NCBI RefSeq assembly: GCF_900177425.1
Contig: NZ_LT840184.1
Span: forward strand, 685,311-749,310
Source of the DNA: Paenibacillus uliginis N3/975
GTDB taxonomy: Bacteria; Bacillota; Bacilli; Paenibacillales; Paenibacillaceae
Length of the DNA stretch: 64,000 nucleotides
Direction of reading: 5' to 3'
Within the stretch, counting starts at the first letter, position 1; each line of letters begins with the position of its first letter. A program made the position numbers and the translations under genes. Under the pieces are notes generated by a model that did no database searches, had not been told where the DNA came from, and saw nothing but the letters and a program-made list of their open reading frames with translations. Below are positions 1 to 7,454 of the stretch, piece by piece.

Positions 1-689
1 GAATCGCCTACAGTTCGTTCAGAAGGCGTGAAGCCTTCACGCTCACTATTTGTACTGTCCGCAAGCAGAGCCAGTACACCTCTCTGACCGATGCTCATAA
101 TTTTGTGAATATCGGCGGGTTTATCCTCCGGTGTAAAGTCGAACTTAAAGTCTCCGGTATGTACGACCGGCCCATAAGGTGTCTCGACCACGATGCCAAA
201 AGCATCGGGAATACTGTGCGTTGTCCGGAAGAAATGGACGGAAAGATGCTTGAAAGAGATGGTCTCGCTTTCATGGAAAATACGCAAGTCGCTTTGATCC
301 AGCAACCGGTGCTCTTCCAGCTTGGCACGTACAAGACCTATCGTTAGCGGGCCGCCGTATATCGGCATCTGAATCTGGCGTAGTACATAAGGGATTGCCC
401 CGATATGGTCTTCATGGCCATGCGTGAGAAACAGTCCTTTGATCTTGCTTTTATTCTCAATCAGGTAGCGGATATCGGGAATAATATAATCTACACCGCT
501 CATTTCAGCGTCCGGAAATTTAAGACCGGCATCAATAATAATAATCTCATTTTTAAACTCAACACCGTACATATTCTTGCCGATTTCACCAAGACCTCCG
601 AGCGAAAATATGCGTACAGGAGGCGACGATGGCTTAGGCTTTTTGGAAGGAACCGTCTGGATCTTTTCTGTTAGAAGGGGTTTAGACAT
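1..689 (-). CDS. Ribonuclease J, N-terminal part (gene runs off the window)
   Basis: Metallo-beta-lactamase/beta-CASP ribonuclease with endo- and 5'-3' exonuclease activity in mRNA decay and rRNA maturation. The 229 visible residues hold the GGLGEIGKN start of the fold (about 30-39), the zinc motif HGHEDH (90-95), the RTTHSIPD stretch and HTGDFKFD (177-184), all as in the catalytically competent J1 type; the J2 type has a changed HGHDEN motif. The C-terminal beta-CASP and dimerisation parts lie outside the window. The first 25 residues, rich in Lys, Pro and Ser, are longer than in B. subtilis RnjA. The ATG at 689 has only a modest upstream GAGAGG. Nothing seen upstream of it suggests the dapA-rnj order of some relatives, so it may be a second RNase J paralogue (inference). 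Confidence 0.93.
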   Translation of the reverse strand, partial: MSKPLLTEKIQTVPSKKPKPSSPPVRIFSLGGLGEIGKNMYGVEFKNEIIIIDAGLKFPDAEMSGVDYIIPDIRYLIENKSKIKGLFLTHGHEDHIGAIPYVLRQIQMPIYGGPLTIGLVRAKLEEHRLLDQSDLRIFHESETISFKHLSVHFFRTTHSIPDAFGIVVETPYGPVVHTGDFKFDFTPEDKPADIHKIMSIGQRGVLALLADSTNSEREGFTPSERTVGD

Positions 690-905
690 AATGTAGAAGT
701 ATTCCTCTCTATGGTAATTAAGGGCAGTGCCCGAATATATGTGTTAATGATAAGTACCACTAACTAAGATATCAGAAAGTACAAGCTTATTGAAACGTAT
801 TTCTAAAATACAACGCGGACAAAAGGTTAATTTAGCACAAACAGACGAAGGACAGTCACCCATTTTCCTCTTTATTTATAATCTGTAGGAAGAGGAGGGC
901 TGCCC

Positions 906-1664
906 GTGATAAAGCCGTTGAAGATTGAAGATGTTCTTCTGGCACCGGAAAACCATAACACATGGCAGCTGGATGCCATAAATAAATGGACGGTGAAAAT
1001 GACGGACCGCGAATCCAAGTTCCCCTGTATTCCGGCTGTTCAAGGATATGCTTTTAATCATCTGAGGTACGGATTTGTTCAACAAGCTGAAGATTTCGCC
1101 GCGGAGGAGCAGCTAGCCGCTCTACTGCAGAATTATGGTGAGCAATCTAGAGTGTTAGGTCACTATACTTCACTGGTCGTATTTATTCACAGTAACGCTG
1201 AGCCGTACCGGAAGGACGGTGTAGAGTACTACGAACGATTATTTTGGTCTCTTTTAAGCCGTACTACGGCGATGGATCGTAAACCATGGCCTGCTCATTT
1301 ACCGGATGATCCGTCGGATCATCTTTGGGAATTTTGCTATGACGGTGAACCTTATTTTGTATACTGCGGAACACCCGCTCACAAGCTTAGACGGAGTCGC
1401 AGCTTTCCTTACATGGTCCTTGCCTTTACGCCGCGATGGGTCCTTGAGAAGTTTAATTCGGCACCACTTCAGGCGGAGAAGACAAAACAGATGATCCGAA
1501 GAAGGCTTTACGCTTATGACCCTGTACCTCCACATCCAGATCTGAAGATGTATGGGGCAGAAGACAATTATGAGTGGAGACAATATTTTTTACGTGACAG
1601 TGGCAATTCGCTATCATCATGTCCATTCATGCGTATGTATCCTAATTATGAGAGCAAGACGTAA
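906..1664 (+). CDS. YqcI/YcgG family protein
   Basis: A 252-residue protein of the YqcI/YcgG family, whose biochemical role is not established. Family features visible are FPCIPAVQGY near residue 40, the YTSLVVFIH stretch, a WEFCYDGEPYFVY segment near 140, PAHKLRRSRSFPYM and FTPRWVLEKF near 180. No signal peptide or membrane segment is seen, so it is probably cytosolic. The start is a GTG preceded at good distance by AGGAAGAGGAGGG. It is transcribed alone, with a terminator about 45 bases downstream, and is divergent from the RNase J gene. Family membership is clear; function is unknown. Confidence 0.85.
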   Translation: MIKPLKIEDVLLAPENHNTWQLDAINKWTVKMTDRESKFPCIPAVQGYAFNHLRYGFVQQAEDFAAEEQLAALLQNYGEQSRVLGHYTSLVVFIHSNAEPYRKDGVEYYERLFWSLLSRTTAMDRKPWPAHLPDDPSDHLWEFCYDGEPYFVYCGTPAHKLRRSRSFPYMVLAFTPRWVLEKFNSAPLQAEKTKQMIRRRLYAYDPVPPHPDLKMYGAEDNYEWRQYFLRDSGNSLSSCPFMRMYPNYESKT

Positions 1665-1709
1665 TTCTATAGAATCAATCGTCAGCTAGTTACTAAATAA
1701 TCATTGGAA

Positions 1710-1744
1710 GGTGCCCTTCAGCATTTGGAGTGGCGCCTTTTTTG
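1710..1744 (+). terminator. Rho-independent terminator after the YqcI/YcgG gene
   Basis: GGTGCC at 1710-1715 pairs with GGCGCC at 1732-1737, with weaker pairing inside, and is followed by seven T residues. Confidence 0.8.
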
Positions 1745-1960
1745 GCTGGCTAGATATTTGAAGAAGGGCTAAGGTGATCGGGTGTCTGTACAATTTTGCC
1801 CCCGAATTAGCAAATCTTATCCTTGTTGTTCCAAATTTTACCGAGTTACACTGAAACTGAACTTATTTAAGTTTAACACTTTTGTGAGGAGGTGTGGAGG
1901 AAGAAAGTTTAAAAGAGGGCTTGGGAGTCTTTTTATTTTAATATGTGAAGGAGAGATGAA

Positions 1961-3364
1961 ATGACGAACAAACAAACGATAAAAATGAAAGCGCTTCTTT
2001 TAGGATTGGCTGTAATGCTGCTGCTGAGTATGTTCCCTGCATCCCAGTCAGCCGCAGCGTCAGCCTGTACTGATCCAGCCTGGAGCAGCACGGGTATCTA
2101 TACCGAAGGAAATATAGTCTCCGACAACGAGCATGCATGGAAAGCGAGATGGTGGACACAGGGCGAAGCGCCCGGCTCTGGAGGATCGTGGGGAGCGTGG
2201 CAGGACCTAGGAGCTTGTGATACCGGAACACCTCCAGTGGACCCACCGATAGACCCACCGATAGACCCACCGGTAAATCCGGTTCAAGGTGACCGAATGT
2301 ATGTAGTTTATGCCAGCTCATGGAATACAAGCATTTATGATCTGAGTACAGCGAACATACCAGATTATATAACACATTTAAATCTTTCTTTTGTGAGACC
2401 GGATACGACGTATGCCCAAGGCTCTTATGCATTTGACCAGGAGATTGCCGGATTGGAATTTTACGAAGGTGCTACGACGCCTAATGGACAGAAGAAGTTT
2501 ACAGCACAGCAGTCACAGGATCTCCGCAATAATATTGCTGCTCTGAAAGCTCGCGGAATGAAGGTATTTGTGTCTGTGGGTGGATGGTCATACAGCCAAG
2601 GTACACAGTGGTCCCATTTCAACGCCAAAAATATCGTGGATCTGGCACAGGATCTCGGGGCGTCTGGAGTAGATATCGATTGGGAGTCCAGCAGTAGCAA
2701 CTGCAACAAGCAAGTAGACAGCCAGTTCAGCTGCAGTAAGGACGGAGAAATCGCAGGCATCATTACAAGTCTAGATCAAGAGATTAATACTCGAAATTCC
2801 AATTTGCAAATTTCTATCGCGGGTTGGTCAACAGGAGCTTATTATGTGAAAGGAACACCATTTGAAGAAGGAAAAGTACAATGGGGTTCACCATTTGGAG
2901 GAACCATGTACAGGGTCGTGAAGGATCATGGTAGCAAGATCGATTTTATCAACCTGATGTCTTACGACGGCGGTCAATATTTTGATCCGCGGGAAGGATA
3001 TGAATCCTACCGTGCCATTTATAACGGGCCGATCAATATGGGGATGCAGATCGCTCCGGAAGGCTCCGGCGGTAACGTCCTGAAGCTGAATGCAGAACCG
3101 GGGACAGTATATGATGCAGAAATGCTGACAGGACAGAACAATATCGCAACCCAGTATTATAATGTAGAAACATTGGTCCAATATATTAAGAACAAGGGAA
3201 GAGCTAATGACGGATTCATGCTGTGGCAGCTGTGGAAACAGCGTGTTCATCAACCTGCCCCGTCAGGAGCAGCAACAGAGAACAGTGCCGGCCAATATGT
3301 ATGCAGCAATCTGCCTCTTAATGGTGACTGCAGCCAAAGCATTCCGGTTTTACCGAAATTATAA
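1961..3364 (+). CDS. Secreted chitinase, chitin-binding module plus GH18 domain
   Basis: Extracellular glycoside hydrolase expected to cleave beta-1,4-GlcNAc polymers. Residues 1-33 form a signal peptide with an A-rich cleavage region. Residues about 36-84 are a CBM5/12 chitin-binding module with aromatic W41, W60, W64 and W65. A Pro-Asp linker with the repeated unit DPPI spans about 92-108. The GH18 barrel runs from 112 to about 430, with SVGG at 205-208, VDIDWE at 237-242 (E242 as catalytic acid) and MSYDGGQY further on. The first Asp of the usual DGxDxDxE motif is Ser235 here; D238, D240 and E242 are kept, so activity is likely. A C-terminal tail with a possible disulfide pair follows. Start: ATG behind AAGGAGAG. 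Confidence 0.93.
   Translation: MTNKQTIKMKALLLGLAVMLLLSMFPASQSAAASACTDPAWSSTGIYTEGNIVSDNEHAWKARWWTQGEAPGSGGSWGAWQDLGACDTGTPPVDPPIDPPIDPPVNPVQGDRMYVVYASSWNTSIYDLSTANIPDYITHLNLSFVRPDTTYAQGSYAFDQEIAGLEFYEGATTPNGQKKFTAQQSQDLRNNIAALKARGMKVFVSVGGWSYSQGTQWSHFNAKNIVDLAQDLGASGVDIDWESSSSNCNKQVDSQFSCSKDGEIAGIITSLDQEINTRNSNLQISIAGWSTGAYYVKGTPFEEGKVQWGSPFGGTMYRVVKDHGSKIDFINLMSYDGGQYFDPREGYESYRAIYNGPINMGMQIAPEGSGGNVLKLNAEPGTVYDAEMLTGQNNIATQYYNVETLVQYIKNKGRANDGFMLWQLWKQRVHQPAPSGAATENSAGQYVCSNLPLNGDCSQSIPVLPKL
2237..2276 (+). repeat. Short tandem repeat encoding the chitinase linker
   Basis: A 12-base unit encoding Asp-Pro-Pro-Ile/Val is repeated about three times with almost no base change. It lies inside the chitinase gene between the chitin-binding and catalytic modules and could expand or contract by slippage. 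Confidence 0.75.
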
Positions 3365-3405
3365 TTTTTTGCGAAATTCAGAAGGTGTGAAATTCATATG
3401 TCCGA

Positions 3406-3436
3406 ATCCGACATCCATAGCGATGTCGGATATTTT
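3406..3436 (+). terminator. Terminator after the chitinase gene
   Basis: ATCCGACATC at 3406-3415 pairs perfectly with GATGTCGGAT at 3422-3431 around a 6-base loop, followed by a moderately T-rich stretch. Confidence 0.75.
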
Positions 3437-3465
3437 GTGTTCTGGTAGGCATTTCATGTTTAAAT

Positions 3466-3514
3466 AACAAAAACAGCCGGTAAACAGGCAGGGAGGTCTC
3501 TGGCTTACCGACTG
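3466..3514 (-). terminator. Terminator of the 112-residue hypothetical gene
   Basis: Read on the minus strand, CAGTCGGTAA (3514-3505) pairs with TTACCGGCTG (3483-3474) with one wobble, followed by a TTTTTGTT tract. It lies just past the stop of the minus-strand gene. Confidence 0.75.
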
Positions 3515-3537
3515 CTATTGTATATGGATATTATTCA

Positions 3538-3876
3538 TCATTGAGGCATTATGGTATATGCACCCCGTCCGGTTTGCAGCGTTAACTGATGATCTTCAAC
3601 GTTTACTGAGGATAGACCGTCCACAGCAAGGGTAAAGGTGCTGTCAGGGAGGGGGGACTCATGCCCATCTGTTATGACAACTCCGCTTCCGTGAAGCAGA
3701 AGTGCTTTGCAGGCAACGTAGTCATCAATTGAACAATTATCGCCATCTTGGTACCCGATAAATTCGAGCATCAAGCGAGCCTGATCCAGATCATCCTGCT
3801 CACGTTTTTGGATAAGTAAATTTTGATTTGTATGTGACTGTAGCCATTCTGATACGTCTTCCAGCGGATGTTTCAT
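3538..3876 (-). CDS. Hypothetical protein, 112 residues
   Basis: Not recognised. The protein is acidic and soluble, with no signal peptide or membrane helix. The N-terminal half looks helical (EDVSEWLQSHTNQN, then a QDDLDQARLMLEFIGY segment) and the C-terminal half looks beta-rich, ending LQTGRGAYTIMPQ. The ATG at 3876 is preceded by GAGGAAGG at suitable distance and the gene has its own terminator, so it is very likely real and monocistronic. No functional clue comes from the neighbours. Confidence 0.75.
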   Translation of the reverse strand: MKHPLEDVSEWLQSHTNQNLLIQKREQDDLDQARLMLEFIGYQDGDNCSIDDYVACKALLLHGSGVVITDGHESPLPDSTFTLAVDGLSSVNVEDHQLTLQTGRGAYTIMPQ

Positions 3877-4244
3877 GACCTACACCTTCCTCTATTGCAA
3901 AATAGTTGTACTTGTAGTCATTACCCAAAACCGTCCTGCTTATTTCAAAAGTTCTGTAGAGAAATATTCAGTGAGTGACATGGTTTCCAGAACGAAATGT
4001 TGTTCTAACGTAAGATTGTGGGTAATTGAACAAAAATTTGTATAGGCAGGGATCTGAATCATGCACCATGTTCTGAAATAGTACAATAAGGGTGTTCCTT
4101 AGGTCACATGACCTCTTGGAACACCCTCGTTTTTGTATATGTGATATGAAAACTTTAAGTATCCCAGACACAAGAGAAATAGGGCTTGCTGCCCTGAAAA
4201 ATGTGATAACATTAAAAAGCGTTCATTTTAACAATCAACGGATT
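3877..4244. other. Intergenic stretch with one strong hairpin and no convincing ORF
   Basis: Contains the upstream region of the hypothetical gene at 3538-3876 and the hairpin at 4090-4131. No coding frame with a plausible ribosome binding site was found. A weaker stem (AGGGC/GCCCT, 4181-4195) sits downstream of the minus-strand gene at 4245-4424. Confidence 0.6.
4090..4131 (+). terminator. Very stable nested hairpin with T-tract, no obvious upstream gene
   Basis: GGGTGTTCC at 4090-4098 pairs with GGAACACCC at 4118-4126 without mismatch, and the loop contains a second perfect stem AGGTCA/TGACCT (4101-4114). The plus strand continues TCGTTTTTG, as in an intrinsic terminator, yet no plus-strand gene precedes it. 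On the minus strand it could end the transcript of the small gene at 4245-4424. It could also be the 3' end of an unannotated small RNA. Confidence 0.65.
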
Positions 4245-4424
4245 TCAATTGTCCTGATAGTCCGTTTTATATACAATCGTCACGCCAAGATGTTGATAGG
4301 TTTCTTCGGTATAGTGGTGATCTGGACAGTGCTTGGTCAGCGACATGTTGTCATAATGCGAAACCAGTTTTTGTTCGCAATCTGGACATCTGTCTTGAAA
4401 CAGGGATTTTAATTTGCTGAACAA
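4245..4424 (-). CDS. Small predicted zinc-binding protein, 59 residues, TTG start
   Basis: The frame reads MFSKLKSLFQDRCPDCEQKL, then KHCPDHHYTEE near residue 31, ending at YKTDYQDN. The CPDC pair (13-16) with the later C33, H36 and H37 suggests a one-zinc ribbon or treble-clef-like fold. Evidence that it is a gene: a strong CGGAGGTG eight bases ahead of a TTG codon, an uninterrupted frame, and codon use like its neighbours. It is not in an operon; the next gene is divergent. I recall similar short Paenibacillus proteins of unknown function, but this is from memory. Function unknown. Confidence 0.75.
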   Translation of the reverse strand: MFSKLKSLFQDRCPDCEQKLVSHYDNMSLTKHCPDHHYTEETYQHLGVTIVYKTDYQDN

Positions 4425-4546
4425 TTGATATGCACCTCCGGTTTTCCGATGTATTTACTTGGTTTTATTATAATTCATAATTTATCGTTCGTACAGTATT
4501 AATGTTGCCTACATATTTAAAAAATTACGAATGGAGATCGGTCAGC

Positions 4547-5341
4547 ATGGTTATACAGCATGTCATTATGGTTTTAATCGGCCTGGTAGGGTCGTTTTTC
4601 TCCGGGTTGCTCGGAATAGGCGGTGCTATTATTAACTTTCCATTGCTGCTATATGTGCCGGACTGGCTTGGATTTACTAGCTTCACCCCTAAAGAGGTTG
4701 CTTCAATCAGCATGCTGCAGGTTTTTTTCGCTTCCCTGTCAGGTATGATTTCTAATCGTTTAAGCGCCAAGGGAGGAGCTACACTTGTCCACAAAAAGCT
4801 TGTCATTCAGATGGGCCTAAGCACATTAATCGGTAGTTTGATCGGCAGTGTATCTTCTTTATACCTGAACAGCGAAACGATTAATGTGGTCTACGGATTC
4901 CTTGCGGTCATGGCCGTTTTCATGATGGTGATCCCCACAAAAGCTTCATCAGAAAACACACCGGTTTCACAAGTGACCTATAACACGCTGCTCGCTGTGA
5001 CTTCAGCCTTTCTGGTAGGTATTGTATCCGGTATTGTGGGTGCCGGCGGAGCCTTTATTCTGATTCCGATTATGCTGACCCTGCTCAAGATTCCTACGAG
5101 AATTACGATTGCCTCTTCACTCGCCATTGTGTTTCTGTCAGCAGTTGGCGGTGTAATCGGTAAAATAGCGGCAGGTGGCATACCGCTCTGGCCGGCGGTA
5201 TTTGCGGTAATTGGCAGTCTGCTTGGCGCTCCGCTCGGTGCCTATCTGAGTCGGAGATTGAACGTCAGGATGCTTCGGTACGCACTGGTCGTTCTGATCG
5301 CAGTAACGGCCGTGAAAATATGGATGGATATTTTGATATAG
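4547..5341 (+). CDS. TauE/SafE family sulfite/anion exporter-like membrane protein
   Basis: A 264-residue integral membrane protein with about eight hydrophobic segments. It has the two-fold repeat typical of the family: a glycine-rich SGLLGIGGAII near residue 20 and its counterpart SGIVGAGGAFILIP near 165. The family moves sulfur-containing organic anions or sulfite; the substrate here cannot be told. An in-frame ATG exists at 4502, but the ATG at 4547 has GGAG ten bases upstream and starts directly at the first membrane helix, so it is preferred. The aldo/keto reductase follows 39 bases later and may be co-transcribed. Confidence 0.88.
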   Translation: MVIQHVIMVLIGLVGSFFSGLLGIGGAIINFPLLLYVPDWLGFTSFTPKEVASISMLQVFFASLSGMISNRLSAKGGATLVHKKLVIQMGLSTLIGSLIGSVSSLYLNSETINVVYGFLAVMAVFMMVIPTKASSENTPVSQVTYNTLLAVTSAFLVGIVSGIVGAGGAFILIPIMLTLLKIPTRITIASSLAIVFLSAVGGVIGKIAAGGIPLWPAVFAVIGSLLGAPLGAYLSRRLNVRMLRYALVVLIAVTAVKIWMDILI

Positions 5342-5380
5342 CTGTAAGGTAATGGATAAATGAACAAGGAGGAGATAAGG

Positions 5381-6289
5381 ATGAGGAAAAACCGTGTGGG
5401 TTCATCGGATTTATATGTAGGTGAAATCGGGCTGGGCTGCATGTCTTTAGGTAGCGAGGAAAAACAAGCTGTTCGTCTCATTCACGAGGCACTGGAGCAG
5501 GGGATCAATCTGCTGGATACCGCCGATCTGTATGACGCCGGGATGAATGAGGAACTGGTCGGGAAAGCCATTAAGGGGCGCCGGGAAGATGTAATCATCG
5601 CTACCAAGGTCGGCAATCGTCGTGTACCTGGTCAGGAGGGCTGGGCTTGGGATCCATCGAAGGAATATATCAAGTCAGCAGTGAAAGACAGTATGCGCCG
5701 GCTTGGCACAGACTATATCGATTTGTATCAGCTGCATGGTGGGACATTGGACGATCCGATCGACGAGACGATTGAAGCTTTTGAGGAATTGAAAAAAGAA
5801 GGGTGGATCCGTCACTATGGAATATCATCGATTCGCCCAAATGTCATCCGGGAATATGTGAAGCGTTCGAATATTGTTAGCGTCATGATGCAGTACAGTA
5901 TTTTGGACCGACGGCCGGAGGAGGAGGCCTTTCCATTGCTTGCAGAGCATGGAATTTCCGTCATTGCCCGAGGACCGCTAGCCAGAGGGATCTTGAGTAA
6001 TCGAAGCGTAGCGAAAGCGGAAGAAGGCTACCTCGACTATACTAAAGAAGAGCTGCTCGATGTAACGAGACAGGTGAATAAGGAGTTTACTTCCTCTCAC
6101 GATCTGTCTCATACAGCGATCCGTTACGCTCTTTCGCATCCTGCAGTGGCATGCGTTATCCCGGGAGCAAGCTCAGTGGAGCAGCTGCGGCATAATGCTG
6201 CGGCAGGGGAAACGGAGCGACTGACGCCTCAGGAGATTCAGAGTATTCAGGTTATCAGCCGTGCGAATCGGTATGAACAGCACCGCTGA
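5381..6289 (+). CDS. Aldo/keto reductase
   Basis: NADPH-dependent oxidoreductase of the aldo/keto reductase superfamily, 302 residues, cytosolic. The catalytic tetrad is visible: Asp in LLDTADLYD, the Tyr four residues on, Lys in IIATKVGNR and His in LYQLHGG. The cofactor-binding end contains IPGASSVEQLRHN near residue 270. The ATG at 5381 sits behind AAGGAGGAGATAAGG; the in-frame ATG at 5360 lies upstream of that site and is less likely. The closest general match is the YqkF-like group of Firmicutes reductases; the natural substrate is unknown. Confidence 0.9.
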   Translation: MRKNRVGSSDLYVGEIGLGCMSLGSEEKQAVRLIHEALEQGINLLDTADLYDAGMNEELVGKAIKGRREDVIIATKVGNRRVPGQEGWAWDPSKEYIKSAVKDSMRRLGTDYIDLYQLHGGTLDDPIDETIEAFEELKKEGWIRHYGISSIRPNVIREYVKRSNIVSVMMQYSILDRRPEEEAFPLLAEHGISVIARGPLARGILSNRSVAKAEEGYLDYTKEELLDVTRQVNKEFTSSHDLSHTAIRYALSHPAVACVIPGASSVEQLRHNAAAGETERLTPQEIQSIQVISRANRYEQHR

Positions 6290-6416
6290 TCAGTTACACC
6301 ACTCTTATTTCATAAGGACAATAGTCTATTTACTTCCGATTCCGTTGGTTATATCGGTGTATAATAAAAGCAGATGAATGATGAACGCTGTTAATGTTTA
6401 ATATGCTGCAGCAATT

Positions 6417-6450
6417 CATGCCCGGCACCGATTACAGGTCGCCGGGCATG
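6417..6450. terminator. Perfect 10-bp hairpin downstream of the reductase gene
   Basis: CATGCCCGGC (6417-6426) and GCCGGGCATG (6441-6450) form a perfect stem with a 14-base loop. The plus strand continues TTTGGG, so the U-tract is weak. It lies 128 bases past the reductase stop. It may be a weak terminator or the 3' boundary of that transcript. Confidence 0.5.
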
Positions 6451-6584
6451 TTTGGGAACTATATAGATTGAAAATTTATCTCTGGTAAAAGATATAAATG
6501 CAAACTTTTTTTTGTTCGATTCGTTTCCATAATAAGAACCGCGCGGACTTATTTTATTTTTGAAGTTATGAAAGGGCATAGCAC

Positions 6585-7454
6585 ATGATTACGATTGAGC
6601 ATTTATCCAAAACCTACCGAAAGGGCGCATGGGCGCTTCTGGACGTTTCACTTACATTTGATAAAGGCATGACGGGTCTGCTCGGGCCGAACGGTGCGGG
6701 TAAAACAACGCTGATGCGTATATTGGCCACATTGCTGGCGCCTACTTCAGGACAGGTGACGGTAAATGGGATTCCGCTTGGGAGACCGGAAGAAATCCGC
6801 AGAATGGTTGGATACCTTCCACAGTTTTTTCACATTTATCCGCAGATGACTGGGCGCGATTATCTAGACTATGTCGGTGTAATGAAAGGAATCACAGATA
6901 AAGCGGTGCGCCGTAAGGAAATTTCAAAGCTTTTGGAAATGGTCAATATGCAAGAAAAAGCGGACAAAAAAGTTCGCACTTACTCGGGAGGCATGAAGCA
7001 GCGTATCGGCATTGCTCAGGCTCTGCTCGGTTCCCCAGATGTGCTAATCGTGGATGAGCCTACGGCAGGGCTGGACCCGCAAGAGCGGGTCCGGTTCCGC
7101 AATCTGCTAACCCGGTTCAGTATAAACCGGACGGTACTGCTGTCGACACACATAGTGGCCGACATTGAGAGCAACTGCCGCCGAGTTGCCGTGATGAATC
7201 AAGGCTGTTTGCTGATGACAGGGGATCTGGCTGAGCTTCAGGCATGCGGAGATGGATACGTATGGGAGGCCGTATTGAGCCCTGCACAATTTGCTAGGGT
7301 TGACCCGGCCCTCATCGTATCAACCCGCACCATTCCGGAAGGGACGGTGTGCAGAATGACAGGAGACAGACCACCGATGAATGACGCGATTCCGGTTGAA
7401 CCTACCCTGGAGGATGGTTATTTGGCGCTGCTGCGGAGGGATCGGAATGAATAA
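6585..7454 (+). CDS. ABC transporter ATP-binding protein (first of operon)
   Basis: Nucleotide-binding subunit of an ABC-2 type transporter, 289 residues. Walker A GPNGAGKTT spans about 34-42, the signature YSGGMKQ is at 133-139, and Walker B VLIVDEPT lies at 153-160 followed by the D-loop and the switch His in LLSTH. The last 90 residues form a divergent C-terminal extension. The ATG has GAAAGGG upstream. The stop overlaps the start of the permease gene by eight bases (7447-7454), which implies translational coupling and pairing of the two products. It heads a five-gene operon ending at 12068. Confidence 0.93.
   Translation: MITIEHLSKTYRKGAWALLDVSLTFDKGMTGLLGPNGAGKTTLMRILATLLAPTSGQVTVNGIPLGRPEEIRRMVGYLPQFFHIYPQMTGRDYLDYVGVMKGITDKAVRRKEISKLLEMVNMQEKADKKVRTYSGGMKQRIGIAQALLGSPDVLIVDEPTAGLDPQERVRFRNLLTRFSINRTVLLSTHIVADIESNCRRVAVMNQGCLLMTGDLAELQACGDGYVWEAVLSPAQFARVDPALIVSTRTIPEGTVCRMTGDRPPMNDAIPVEPTLEDGYLALLRRDRNE

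Noticed and set aside
4000..4131. T-box leader ending in the strong hairpin at 4090
   Set aside because: No T-box sequence (AGGGTGGNACCGCG-like) and no downstream aminoacyl-tRNA synthetase or amino-acid gene on that strand.
6391..6579. A 62-codon minus-strand frame upstream of the first ABC ATPase gene
   Set aside because: It covers the hairpin at 6417-6450, lacks a ribosome site and reads as low-information sequence.
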